From positions 1-64,000 of the forward strand of contig CAYFUT010000005.1 of the NCBI GenBank assembly GCA_964346395.1: a stretch of 64,000 bases of DNA, read 5' to 3'. Below the pieces are notes generated by a model. It did not search any database and was not told where the DNA came from. It saw only the letters and a list, made by a program, of their open reading frames with translations. Each line of letters starts with the position of its first letter. The first letter of the stretch is position 1. Position numbers and translations under genes: made by a program. Below are positions 34,903 to 44,598 of this stretch, in pieces. This DNA comes from CAYFUT01 sp964346395 (GTDB taxonomy: Bacteria > Bacillota > Halanaerobiia > Halobacteroidales > Halobacteroidaceae).

Positions 34903-35451
34903 ATGAAAGTGATGAGTAGTGTTTTAATTGGAATCGGACTGAGTGCTGCCTGTGGATTTAAAACATTTCTGCCGTTATTGGGCATGAGCGTCTTTTCATT
35001 ATCTGGTCAATTAGAGTTGGCGCCTGAATTTAATTGGATTGCTAGTTATTATGCCTTAATTGCTTTTACAATTGCTGCTGTGATGGAGCTTCTTGAATAT
35101 TATTTTCCTCCATTAGCTAATTTATTTGCTAAAATTGCAGTTCCGCTTTCTGCAGCTGCGGGAGCAATTGCTACTGCTTCAGCAGTTGTAGAAATAGATC
35201 CCTTTTTACGTTGGTCTTTAGCAGTAATTGCTGGTAGTGGAGTTTCCGGCACTGTTAGAATAAAGTTGGCTCAGTTCAGGAAGGCAGTAACAGTTTCGGT
35301 GGGGAACTTTGGGTTATTATTAACTATATTTGAATTAATAAGTTCTTTTTTATTAACTGCAGTAGCGGTTGCTGTGCCTAACTTATTAGTTTACGGATTA
35401 GTTTTTTATAGTTTTATTATAGTTAAAAAGTTCATATATTCGACAAAATAG
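34903..35451 (+). CDS. DUF4126-type membrane protein
   Basis: 182 residues, very hydrophobic, with five or more spans. The N-terminal 'GLSAACGFKTFLPLLGMS' type segment and the central Ala/Ser-rich pair (SAAAGAIATASA) match what I recall of the DUF4126 family. GAGGAGGG precedes the ATG. No partner gene suggests a function; the neighbours are unrelated or in the opposite direction. Confidence 0.65.
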   Translation: MKVMSSVLIGIGLSAACGFKTFLPLLGMSVFSLSGQLELAPEFNWIASYYALIAFTIAAVMELLEYYFPPLANLFAKIAVPLSAAAGAIATASAVVEIDPFLRWSLAVIAGSGVSGTVRIKLAQFRKAVTVSVGNFGLLLTIFELISSFLLTAVAVAVPNLLVYGLVFYSFIIVKKFIYSTK

Positions 35452-35587
35452 GCAATTAAATAGAAGGATTTCAAGCCTTTCATGTAGAATAATAATATAT
35501 TAAGCGGCTCGAAAAGTAAAAAAACTAAACTAAAAATAATTAGCTGAGTTATAATTTATTAATAATATAGAAACTGGGGGGATAAAA

Positions 35588-36526
35588 GTGGACTTAAATA
35601 AAGTTCGCGCCGGATTAGTAGGGGTGGCAGTAGGCGATGCTTTGGGAGTGCCGGTAGAAACTAAAAGCAGGGCAGAATTAGCCGAAAATCCCGTCCAGGG
35701 GATGGAACAGCGCCAAAATAATTTACCTGCGGGAACCTGGTCGGATGATAGTGCTCTGACTTTCTGTTTAGCAGAAAGCTTATGCCGGGGTTATAATTTG
35801 CAGGATATTAGTAATCGGTTTGTCCGCTGGTATGAAGAGGGATATTGGAGTACTTTACGGCGCAGATTAGGAATTGGAGAGACTACTAAACAGGCAATTG
35901 AAAACCTGCGGTCTGGAATTGCTCCCCTAGAAGCAGGCGGCAGAGGCGAATATGATAACGGAAATGGATCTTTAATGCGGATTTTACCGTTAGCTTACTT
36001 TTTGCTGGAAAAGCAGCCGCAGGAAAGGTTCAAGCGAATTCATGAGGTTTCTTCTTTAACCCATGGCCACCCCCGGGCCAAATTGGCTTGTGGGATTTAT
36101 GTTGAATTTGCTATTAATTTATTAAAAGGTCTTGACTTAGCTGCTGCTTATACGGAGATGCAGCCAACCATTAAAAATTATTTTCAGAGCAATGAATATT
36201 ATCCGGAATTGAGTCATTTTTCGCGGATTTTAGAAGTTAATATAGCAGAAGTTCCTCGCAACAAAATAAAAGCAAGTGCCTATGTGGTTGAAACTCTGGA
36301 AGCTGGGTTATGGGCTCTATTAACTAGTGATTCTTTTAGTTCAGCAGTTTTGTCAGCAGTTAATTTGGGAGAAGATGCTGATACAGTGGGAGCAGTAACC
36401 GGCGGCTTAGCTGGTATTTATTATGGTTGGGAAGCAATTCCTGAGGAATGGAAGCAGAAGCTAGTGCATAATAAGCATATTTTAGATTTGGCAGGTAGAT
36501 TTCATCAACAAGTAGTTGCAGATTAA
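35588..36526 (+). CDS. ADP-ribosylglycohydrolase family protein (DraG-like)
   Basis: 312 residues from GTG after TGGGGGG. The fold's metal/ligand motifs are intact: GVAVGDALGVPVE, TWSDDSALTFC (first Asp pair), GNGSLMRILPLA and LGEDADTVGAVTGGLAG (second Asp pair, binuclear Mg site). It removes ADP-ribose from proteins or hydrolyses related ADP-ribosyl compounds. No nitrogenase or DraT-like transferase gene is nearby, so the substrate is unknown. Monocistronic, with a terminator overlapping its stop. Confidence 0.92.
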   Translation: MDLNKVRAGLVGVAVGDALGVPVETKSRAELAENPVQGMEQRQNNLPAGTWSDDSALTFCLAESLCRGYNLQDISNRFVRWYEEGYWSTLRRRLGIGETTKQAIENLRSGIAPLEAGGRGEYDNGNGSLMRILPLAYFLLEKQPQERFKRIHEVSSLTHGHPRAKLACGIYVEFAINLLKGLDLAAAYTEMQPTIKNYFQSNEYYPELSHFSRILEVNIAEVPRNKIKASAYVVETLEAGLWALLTSDSFSSAVLSAVNLGEDADTVGAVTGGLAGIYYGWEAIPEEWKQKLVHNKHILDLAGRFHQQVVAD

Positions 36527-36549
36527 GTTGCTTACTGGCGGCTTTTTTT
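36525..36549 (+). terminator. Intrinsic terminator
   Basis: AAGTTGC, loop TTACTG, GCGGCTT (two G:U pairs), then a T-run. The stem starts inside the stop codon of the upstream gene. Confidence 0.65.
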
Positions 36550-36663
36550 AATAAAGCAGGAGATTTAAATGTATTACGGAATATTAGCAATTAATAATAA
36601 TTTTTTTCTTTAGATTTAGTTTTTTATTATTGAAGTGGGTTGAGGTAAGAGGGGGGAGGATTA

Positions 36664-38901
36664 GTGAGTAAAGTTTCTTTGCAGGAGTTATTTACAAAAC
36701 AGCTGCGGAAAATGACAGCAGTGGTTACAGTTGGGATTGTGTTAATAATTGGTTTGTTCGCCGGGGTAGTCTATAATCAAGTCTACAAACGGGAAGAAGC
36801 CCACCTGTCAGAAGCAGTTACTTATTTTTTGCGAGATACTGAAGAAACTTTAGTACAAGTAGAAAATACTTATAATCAGCAGCTGCGGAAAGAGCTGAAA
36901 GATTTTTACCGCAATTATGAGACAGTTGAAGAGCAGGAGTATATTGCGGGCCGCGTAACGGAAATAAAACGGGAAATAAACCAGATACCTTATACTCCCT
37001 TTGAAATAAAGCAGGTGAATTATTATTTAATTAATCCGCAGGGAGAAGTTTTTGCTACTGATTATTCTCCGGATGAAGGGCTTGATTTGTCTGATACAAA
37101 ACTGTGGGATGAGTTAAAAGCGGCTGACCCAGGGGAAGTTCTTACTTTCCCGCTGGATGACGAAACCAAAACAGGCCGTAATCGGCTGTATACTTATCTA
37201 AAGCTGCCTGATGGGAATATTTTTGAAATTGGAATTTTGTTTAAAAATATTGATCAAGTAATAAAAAGAAAACTTGATTATATTAGTCAGGGCAAGAATG
37301 TAAGTTTAGATCTGTATGGTTATCATTTTCACCATTATTTCCATCAGGAAGAGGAATTAACCGCAGAAGAAAAGGAATTACTGAAACAGTCAATCCAGCG
37401 CCAACAGATGATTGAAGAGAGCATTTCTCCGTTTAAAAAAGTATATTACCGGGGCTGGAGTTCTCAATACGGCAACCGATATATTAAAGTGAAAGTTAAT
37501 TACCAGCAGGTAAGAACTACGTTAGGATTTACAGTTTTACTGTTTTTGTTGTTGGTGATGGGCATTAAATTTTATGGGGAACAGATTAAAGCGGAACTGC
37601 AGATGATAGTAGAAAAAATCAGCTTAATTATTAGTGATATTAAGCAGTTTTCCCGTTCGCCTGAAAATCAATTTCCAATTAAGAAAACGGATATTGAGGA
37701 AATTGACAATTTAATTGCTAGTTATAAGAAAATGGCCAATGAAATTAATGCTAGTTATCAGCAGTTAGAAGCTTATAGTGAAGAATTAGAGGATTCTTAT
37801 CAGGAAATAGAGCTGCTGGTTGATAAATTAGAAAATTTAATTAGGTTAACCTCCGAGTTGACTACTACTAACTACGAAGACGAAAGGGATTTTTTGAGTA
37901 ATGTACTGCAGACAGCAATCAAAGTAGTAGAAGCAGCAGACTGTGGGAGTGTATATCTATTTAAAGAGGATCGGATTGAATTTATAGATACTGTGGGGCA
38001 TGATTTGTCTAAACTGCGGGAATTAAAGTTAGAAGCAGAGGTGTTTGTGGAAGTAACAGAAGAAGTTGAAATTGTGGATAGGATAATGGAGTTATCTCTT
38101 CCGCGGCTTTCAGAAAAAGGCCAGGAAAAATTTAAGCAGGCTACTAAATCTATAAAACAGTCTCTGCTCTTCGGACTTTTTGTAGAAGGAGAGCGGATTG
38201 GAGGCGTCAGTTTGGATATTTCTGAGAGTCAGGAAGCAGAATTTGCTGACCAGTCTAAAAAATTAATGGAGGCTTTCCAGAGCTTGGTGATTTCCTTTTA
38301 TACGATGAAGCGGTATAATCAAGTGCAGAAGGAATTTCACCGGGATATTGTAATTGCAATTAATAAAATGCTGGAAATTCATGATGAATATACAAGGGGG
38401 CATTCCGAAAATGTAGCCAAGTTGGCCCGGCAGATTGCAGAAGAACTGGGACTGTCGGCTGAAGAAGTAGAAAAGACGTATTGGGCAGGGATGGTGCATG
38501 ATATTGGGAAGACAGTGGTACCCCGGGAAATCTTAAATAAAAAGGGCAAGTTAACTGAGGAAGAATTTGAGCAGATTAAGCAGCATCCGGTTTGGGGGTA
38601 TGATACACTGAAAAATTCTCAGCAGTTAAAAGAAATAGCCCTATATGTCCGTCACCATCATGAGCGCTGGGACGGAAACGGATATCCGGACGGTTTGGCG
38701 GGCGATGAAATTCCTTTAATTTCACAAATTCTAACAGTAGCTGATGCCTGGGATGCTATGCGTTCTACTCGACCGTACCGTGATTCTTTATCGCAGGAGG
38801 CTGCTTATCAGGAGATAAAAGAGAATAACGGAAGTCAGTTCAGTCCCCGAGTAGTGAAAGCGTTTAAAAGAGTAGATCCGGGAAATATAATTGATAATTA
38901 A
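36664..38901 (+). CDS. Membrane HD-GYP phosphodiesterase with extracytoplasmic sensor and GAF domain
   Basis: 745 residues from GTG after GGGGGGAGG. A first span (about 18-38), an extracytoplasmic domain (about 40-285, dCache-like in length) and a second span (about 287-303) are followed by a coiled coil (to about 400), a GAF-like domain (about 415-545) and an HD-GYP domain (about 560-740). The catalytic residues are present: MVHDIGK, RHHERWDGNGYPDGLAG and VADAWDAM. It should hydrolyse cyclic-di-GMP (or cGAMP) in response to an outside signal, tuning motility or surface attachment. No diguanylate cyclase is next to it. Confidence 0.92.
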   Translation: MSKVSLQELFTKQLRKMTAVVTVGIVLIIGLFAGVVYNQVYKREEAHLSEAVTYFLRDTEETLVQVENTYNQQLRKELKDFYRNYETVEEQEYIAGRVTEIKREINQIPYTPFEIKQVNYYLINPQGEVFATDYSPDEGLDLSDTKLWDELKAADPGEVLTFPLDDETKTGRNRLYTYLKLPDGNIFEIGILFKNIDQVIKRKLDYISQGKNVSLDLYGYHFHHYFHQEEELTAEEKELLKQSIQRQQMIEESISPFKKVYYRGWSSQYGNRYIKVKVNYQQVRTTLGFTVLLFLLLVMGIKFYGEQIKAELQMIVEKISLIISDIKQFSRSPENQFPIKKTDIEEIDNLIASYKKMANEINASYQQLEAYSEELEDSYQEIELLVDKLENLIRLTSELTTTNYEDERDFLSNVLQTAIKVVEAADCGSVYLFKEDRIEFIDTVGHDLSKLRELKLEAEVFVEVTEEVEIVDRIMELSLPRLSEKGQEKFKQATKSIKQSLLFGLFVEGERIGGVSLDISESQEAEFADQSKKLMEAFQSLVISFYTMKRYNQVQKEFHRDIVIAINKMLEIHDEYTRGHSENVAKLARQIAEELGLSAEEVEKTYWAGMVHDIGKTVVPREILNKKGKLTEEEFEQIKQHPVWGYDTLKNSQQLKEIALYVRHHHERWDGNGYPDGLAGDEIPLISQILTVADAWDAMRSTRPYRDSLSQEAAYQEIKENNGSQFSPRVVKAFKRVDPGNIIDN

Positions 38902-38941
38902 CTAACGAGTTTTTAAAAAATAAATAACTAGATATAAATTC

Positions 38942-38965
38942 AAGCCGCCTGACGGCGGCTTTTTT
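38942..38965 (+). terminator. Intrinsic terminator after the HD-GYP gene
   Basis: AAGCCGCC, loop TGAC, GGCGGCTT, then TTTT. A perfect 8-bp stem. Confidence 0.9.
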
Positions 38966-39093
38966 GTGCTCTGCAAAATATAGTTTTTAGATGTTATGTA
39001 TATTTTTGGTTATAAATATAATATTTACAATAGTGTTTTTCTTTATTATAATATAAGAAAAAGAATAGAAAAAATATAATAAGAAAGAATAAA

Positions 39094-39358
39094 ATGGAAG
39101 AAAAGAAAGGGGTTGTGCTTCTTGTATTATTTCTTATAGTAGTAGTTGGCTGCAGTAAAGAAGAAGCTCAGGCGCTGGTAATTAAAAGATTAAATTTATA
39201 GTCCACATCAGTAGTAGCTAGCTAACTGGGAGTTGACCAGGATAGAAAGTGAGATTACTAAATTGCCGGTTTTTCGACTCCCAAACTCTGGTTTGCCGGC
39301 CGAAGACCAGTATGCTACTCCGCAGCCGAGTCATAAATCTAGTGTAAAATTAAATTAA
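39094..39358 (+). pseudogene. Possible broken small lipoprotein gene
   Basis: The first frame encodes 35 residues (39094-39201) with a lipobox (LIVVVGC followed by SKEEA) and then stops. Beyond two stops, another frame continues as a plausible peptide (LANWELTRIESEITKLPVFR and on to HKSSVKLN, end 39358). This looks like one small lipoprotein gene interrupted by a frameshift and nonsense changes, or a real 35-residue lipopeptide followed by junk. The ribosome-binding site is weak (AAGAAAG). Confidence 0.3.
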
Positions 39359-39385
39359 ACTATCTTTTATGGGGTGTGATAATTA

Positions 39386-40000
39386 ATGAGCAAATTGAGA
39401 AAGCAGGAGCTGGTTTGGTTATTATTTGGACTGTTAGTGATGGTAAGTTTAACTCTGACAGTTGGGAAGGTGGAAGCAGAAGAAAGAAAGATTACTGTGC
39501 CTATTGAAATTTCTCTACCTGAGGAGTCAAATATTAAGGTTTCTAATCTAATGGTTTTAACTTTTTTAGATAAGATTTTCCTTAGTTCTAAGGAATTAGA
39601 AGTCAGTCTGTTAGTGAATAATGACCAGCCGATTATGATTAATAATCAAAAAGGAGAAATTATAATGATGGGGTATGTATTTGGTGGAGAGTTGGCCTCT
39701 CTGGTAGCCGAAAGAGAGAAATTGAAAAAATATTCGGCTGATTTTAATTCCCCTATTAAAATTGATGCTCGGAGTACTGCTTTAAGTCTAACGATGATGA
39801 ATTTAGCTATGGGAAGTGTAGAGGCAGAAGGAAAATTAGATTTTGCACAGCTAGTTTTAGAACATGACAAATTCTCTGTGCTGGTAAAAGAAGTAAAAAA
39901 CCACTTGATTGAAAAGTCGGAAGAACCGTTAATTAAACAGGAAAATATACGCCAGTTAACAGGAAATATAATCAAAGATGTATACTACAAGATAAAATAA
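39386..40000 (+). CDS. Secreted protein of unknown function
   Basis: 204 residues with a Sec signal peptide (about 8-32, KQELVWLLFGLLVMVSLTL, ending VEAEE). The mature part is mixed alpha/beta with a hydrophobic helix (MMNLAMGSVEAEG region) and no recognised domain or lipobox. ATG follows GGGGTGTGA. Its own unit between two terminator/promoter regions; it precedes glutamate synthase but has no evident link to it. Confidence 0.6.
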   Translation: MSKLRKQELVWLLFGLLVMVSLTLTVGKVEAEERKITVPIEISLPEESNIKVSNLMVLTFLDKIFLSSKELEVSLLVNNDQPIMINNQKGEIIMMGYVFGGELASLVAEREKLKKYSADFNSPIKIDARSTALSLTMMNLAMGSVEAEGKLDFAQLVLEHDKFSVLVKEVKNHLIEKSEEPLIKQENIRQLTGNIIKDVYYKIK

Positions 40001-40023
40001 AATTTATTTTTTGCTTTATAGTG

Positions 40024-40052
40024 TTGAAAATAGAGTTAATCCTAGATAAAAT
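40024..40052 (+). promoter_or_regulatory. Sigma-A promoter of gltBD
   Basis: TTGAAA, 17-nt spacer, TAAAAT, 52 nt before the ATG of gltB. No riboswitch-like structure is visible in the leader. Confidence 0.75.
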
Positions 40053-40104
40053 AAAGATTACACTATTTAAATAAAGTTGAGAGTAGAGGAGGAGTGAAGT
40101 AGAG

Positions 40105-43100
40105 ATGAAAGCAATGGGGATACCTTCCGACGAAGGACTATATTCATCTAAAGAAGAGAAAGATAGCTGTGGAGTAGGTTTTATTGCTCACATGGAGGGA
40201 CAGAAAAGTCATGAGGTTATAACTAAAGGATTAGATATTTTAGCTCGGTTGGACCATCGGGGAGCGGTAGGAGCTGATCCGTTGACTGGTGATGGAGCCG
40301 GAATCTTAATGCAAATGCCGGATCAGTTTTTACGGCAGGAGCTGAAAGAGAAGCAGGTGGAGCTGCCTGCTCAAGGGGATTATGGAGTGGGAATGTTATT
40401 TTTACCTCCCCAAGAGAGAGACCAAGAAGAAATCAAGAAAGTTGTGAATGAGGTTGTAGAAGCAGAGGGGCAGGGAATTCTAGCCTGGAGAAAGGTACCA
40501 ATTGATGTAGAAGAGATTGGAGAAAGTGCGGCTGCTACTCGTCCTGCTGTCAAGCAGGTAGTAATTAAGAAGCAGCCAGAAATAGATAATTTTGAGTTGA
40601 AATTATATTTAATAAGAAGAAAGATTAAGCAGGCGGTAGAAGAGTTAGAGTTAGCTAATAAAGAATACTTTAGTATTCCAAGCTTTTCTAATCAAGTGCT
40701 GATCTATAAGGGGCTATTGCTTCCCCAGCAGATTAGCAGTTTTTATCAGGATTTAACTGATCCTAAGTTACAGTCTGCTTTGGCGTTAGTTCATCAGCGT
40801 TATAGTACTAATACCTTTCCTTCTTGGGATTTGGCTCAGCCTTTTCGCTATCTAGCCCATAATGGAGAAATTAATACGCTGCGGGGCAATATTAACTGGA
40901 TGACAGCTCGGGAACCAGCTCTAGCCGCTGAAGAATTAGGAGCAGAAATTGAAGAGTTGTTTCCGATTACTGATGATGAGGATAGTGATTCAGCTAATTT
41001 AAATCATGTAGTGGAATTGCTACTTGCCGGCGGAATGGAGTTAGTAGAAGCAATGCGGCTGTTAATTCCGGAGGCCTGGGAGAAAAACGAATCTTTAGAT
41101 CAGCAGGTTAGGGATTATTATGAATATAATGCCGGTTTGATGGAGCCCTGGGATGGGCCAGCAGCGATTGCTTTTACTGACGGTACTCAGATTGGGGCTA
41201 CTTTAGACCGGAATGGACTGCGGCCGGCTAGATATGTAGTGACTGAAGATGACTATATTATTTTAGGTTCAGAAGTGGGAACTTTGGATACAGAGCCCGA
41301 AAATATACAGGAAAGCGGGCGGCTTAGTCCGGGCGAAATGATGCTGGTGGATATTGAACAGGGTAAAATAATGAGGGATAAAGAAATAAAAGAACAGCTT
41401 AGTTCACAGCAGCCTTACGGTGAGTGGTTAGCCCAAAACAAACAACAGTTATCAGAATTAGAGGCCGGGCCAACTTCCGAAGAAGCAGGGTTAGAAGCCA
41501 TCAATGAACAGCTGCTTGCTTTCGGCTACAGCCGGGAGGACTTAAACACGCTAATCGGCCCGATGGCCGATAATCAAAAAGAAGCTATTGGTTCTATGGG
41601 TAATGATACACCGCTAGCTGTGTTGTCTAACCGGGCAAAACCGCTGTTTAATTATTTCAAGCAGTTGTTTGCGCAAGTAACTAATCCCCCGATTGATCCG
41701 ATTCGGGAAGATATAATTATGTCGTTGAAGAGTAATTTAGGGACAAAAAGTAATATTTTAGAGCGGACGGAAGATAAGGCCAGAACTATTGAATTAGAAT
41801 CACCGATTCTAACCAACCAACAGTTGGGCAAGATTGCGGAACTGGATAATGAAGAATTCAAAGCAGCAACTGTAGGGATGTTTTTTGACCCGGAGGTAGG
41901 TTTAGAACAAGGATTAGAAGATATGTTTGCTCAGGCAGAAGCTAAGATTGATAACGGATGTAATGTACTGATTCTTAGCGACCGGGAAGTAGGAGCAGAC
42001 AAAGCACCAATCCCTAGTCTACTGGCTACTTCAGGACTTCATAACCGGTTGATAAAAGATAGAAAACGTAGCGGAGTAGATATAGTTGTAGAAACTGGAG
42101 AAGCTCGGGAAATTATGCATTTTGCTCTGTTAATTGGTTATGGAGCTTTGGCAGTTAATCCTTATTTAGCTTATGATGCTATTTCTTATATGAGTCAGGA
42201 AGGGCTGTATTTAACTCAACGTGAGGATGTAACGAAGCGGATTGATAAATATATTACAGCAGTAGAAAAAGGCTTATGCAAGATCATGTCTAAAATGGGA
42301 ATTTCAACTATCCAGAGTTATCGGGGAGCTCAGATCTTTGAAGCGGTGGGTCTAAGTTCTGATTTTGTTGAGCAGTATTTTTATGGAACCACTACCCGCA
42401 TTGAAGGAATCGGAATTGAAGAGTTAGAAGCAGAAATGCTGGCTAATTATCAGCGGGCGTATGAAAAACAGCAGGATGAAACTTTTGTAGTTCCTAATGA
42501 AGGGGAATACAGCTGGCGCGACCAGGGAGAGCACCATTTATTTAGCCCGGAGGCGATTGCAAAGTTGCAGCATGCTACTCGGCAGGAAGACTATGATTTA
42601 TATCAGGAATATGCCGAACTGATTGATGAACAGAGTGATCAGTTATCTACTCTCCGCGGCTTATTTGAATTTACCAATCGCTCTCCAATTCCAATTGAAG
42701 AAGTAGAACCGGTAGAAGATATTCGGCAGCGGTTTGTTACGGGAGCTATGTCTTTTGGGTCAATTTCCAAGGAAGCTCACGAAACGATTGCGCGGGCGAT
42801 GAATGAAATCGGCGGGATGTCTAATTCAGGCGAAGGAGGAGAAGATCCAACTCGATTTACTGATAACCGGCGCAGTGCAGTTAAGCAGGTGGCTTCCGGT
42901 CGTTTTGGAGTTACTACTCATTATTTGGTGAATGCTGATGAATTACAGATCAAAATGGCCCAGGGAGCTAAGCCTGGTGAAGGCGGTCATTTGCCGGGGC
43001 GGAAAGTAAGTGAGACGATTGCTTCCGTGCGTCATACAATGCCGGGTATTGATCTGATTTCGCCGCCGCCGCACCACGATATTTATTCGATTGAAGATTT

Positions 43101-44598
43101 AGCCCAGTTAATTTTTGATTTAAAGAATGTAAATCCGGAGGCTCGAGTCAGTGTTAAGTTGGTCTCAGAAGTAGGTATCGGTACGATTGCAGCTGGTGTT
43201 TCCAAAGCTCATGCTGATATGATTTTGATTTCAGGTCATGATGGAGGAACCGGAGCTGCTCCGCTTAATTCTATTAAGCACGCCGGCCTTCCTTGGGAAT
43301 TGGGAGTTTCCGAAGCCCATCAGGTTTTAGTCAAGAATAATCTGCGCAGTCGAGTTCGCCTGCAGACAGACGGGCAGATGAAGACCGGTCGAGATGTAGC
43401 AATTGCTGCCCTGTTGGGAGCAGAAGAATATGGTTTTGCTACCGCTGCGTTAGTAGTATTAGGCTGTGTTATGATGCGGCAGTGCAGTGATAATAACTGT
43501 CCAGTGGGGATTGCTACCCAGCGGGAAGATCTCCGAGAGCGGTTTGCCGGGCATAAAGATTACTTGATTAATTACTTTACTTTTGTTGCTCAGCACTTAC
43601 GGGAAATCATGGCTGAATTAGGCTTTAAAACAGTAGATGAAATGATCGGCCGGACTGATAAACTGGATATGAAAAAAGCTGTTAACCACTGGAAAGCTGA
43701 GGGAGTAGATATTTCTAAACTACTTTACCAGCAGGAATTGATTGACAATAATGAGCTATACTGTACGGAAGAACAAGACCATGGAATTGATGAAATTTTA
43801 GATCGCGAGTTGATTGCTCAAGCTGAACCTGCCCTTAATGATAAACAAGAAGTAGAATTTGATGTTGATTTAAATAATGTCAATCGAACTACCGGCACCA
43901 GGTTAAGCGGTGAAATTGCTGAGCGCTATGGCGGAGAAGGATTGCCCGAAGATACAATCTGGATTAACTTTACCGGCTATGCCGGGCAGAGTTTTGGTGC
44001 CTTCGGAATGAAAGGATTGACAATGAAATTAGTTGGTCAGGCTAATGACTATGTAGGAAAGGGTTTATTTGGGGCTAAACTGATCATTAAGCAGCCGGAA
44101 ACAGTAAAGACACCGGCGACAGAAAATGTGATTGCCGGGAATACTATTCTGTATGGTGCTACTGATGGAGAATTGTATATGAATGGAGTAGCCGGCGAAC
44201 GGTTTGCAGTTAGAAACTCGGGAGCAGAAGCAGTAGTAGAAGGAGTCGGCGACCACTGCTGTGAATACATGACCGGGGGTAGAGTAGTAGTTTTAGGCCC
44301 TACGGGCCGCAATTTCGGCGCCGGAATGAGCGGGGGAATTGCTTATGTATATGATATTGATGAAAACTTTGTCGAGCAGGTTAATGGAGTTATGGTCCAG
44401 ATAGAACCAGTTACCGAAGATGGAGACCGAACTAAAATCAAAGAATTAATTGAAAATCATGTTCAGTATACCGACAGTCAGCGGGGTAAAGAAATTCTGG
44501 CTGACTGGGAAACAGCAGTCGATAAATTTATAAAGGTAATTGCCCCGCAGTATAAGCAAATACTTGCCGAGCGTAGGGAGGAGAAGAGTAATGGCTAA
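40105..44598 (+). CDS. gltB: Glutamate synthase, large subunit
   Basis: 1497 residues, the usual length. It transfers the amide of glutamine to 2-oxoglutarate using electrons from GltD. The N-terminal Ntn glutaminase domain begins at Cys22 (KDSCGVGF), so a 21-residue propeptide is expected to be removed. HNGEINTLRGN and the FMN/2-oxoglutarate barrel (SGEGGEDPTRF, HDGGTGAAPLNSIKHAG) follow. A 3Fe-4S motif (CVMMRQCSDNNCPVGIATQ) and the C-terminal Gly-rich beta-helix complete it. GAGGAGG precedes the ATG. The last codons overlap gltD by 8 nt. Together they assimilate ammonium, and make glutamate, which is also a compatible solute. Confidence 0.97.
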   Translation: MKAMGIPSDEGLYSSKEEKDSCGVGFIAHMEGQKSHEVITKGLDILARLDHRGAVGADPLTGDGAGILMQMPDQFLRQELKEKQVELPAQGDYGVGMLFLPPQERDQEEIKKVVNEVVEAEGQGILAWRKVPIDVEEIGESAAATRPAVKQVVIKKQPEIDNFELKLYLIRRKIKQAVEELELANKEYFSIPSFSNQVLIYKGLLLPQQISSFYQDLTDPKLQSALALVHQRYSTNTFPSWDLAQPFRYLAHNGEINTLRGNINWMTAREPALAAEELGAEIEELFPITDDEDSDSANLNHVVELLLAGGMELVEAMRLLIPEAWEKNESLDQQVRDYYEYNAGLMEPWDGPAAIAFTDGTQIGATLDRNGLRPARYVVTEDDYIILGSEVGTLDTEPENIQESGRLSPGEMMLVDIEQGKIMRDKEIKEQLSSQQPYGEWLAQNKQQLSELEAGPTSEEAGLEAINEQLLAFGYSREDLNTLIGPMADNQKEAIGSMGNDTPLAVLSNRAKPLFNYFKQLFAQVTNPPIDPIREDIIMSLKSNLGTKSNILERTEDKARTIELESPILTNQQLGKIAELDNEEFKAATVGMFFDPEVGLEQGLEDMFAQAEAKIDNGCNVLILSDREVGADKAPIPSLLATSGLHNRLIKDRKRSGVDIVVETGEAREIMHFALLIGYGALAVNPYLAYDAISYMSQEGLYLTQREDVTKRIDKYITAVEKGLCKIMSKMGISTIQSYRGAQIFEAVGLSSDFVEQYFYGTTTRIEGIGIEELEAEMLANYQRAYEKQQDETFVVPNEGEYSWRDQGEHHLFSPEAIAKLQHATRQEDYDLYQEYAELIDEQSDQLSTLRGLFEFTNRSPIPIEEVEPVEDIRQRFVTGAMSFGSISKEAHETIARAMNEIGGMSNSGEGGEDPTRFTDNRRSAVKQVASGRFGVTTHYLVNADELQIKMAQGAKPGEGGHLPGRKVSETIASVRHTMPGIDLISPPPHHDIYSIEDLAQLIFDLKNVNPEARVSVKLVSEVGIGTIAAGVSKAHADMILISGHDGGTGAAPLNSIKHAGLPWELGVSEAHQVLVKNNLRSRVRLQTDGQMKTGRDVAIAALLGAEEYGFATAALVVLGCVMMRQCSDNNCPVGIATQREDLRERFAGHKDYLINYFTFVAQHLREIMAELGFKTVDEMIGRTDKLDMKKAVNHWKAEGVDISKLLYQQELIDNNELYCTEEQDHGIDEILDRELIAQAEPALNDKQEVEFDVDLNNVNRTTGTRLSGEIAERYGGEGLPEDTIWINFTGYAGQSFGAFGMKGLTMKLVGQANDYVGKGLFGAKLIIKQPETVKTPATENVIAGNTILYGATDGELYMNGVAGERFAVRNSGAEAVVEGVGDHCCEYMTGGRVVVLGPTGRNFGAGMSGGIAYVYDIDENFVEQVNGVMVQIEPVTEDGDRTKIKELIENHVQYTDSQRGKEILADWETAVDKFIKVIAPQYKQILAERREEKSNG

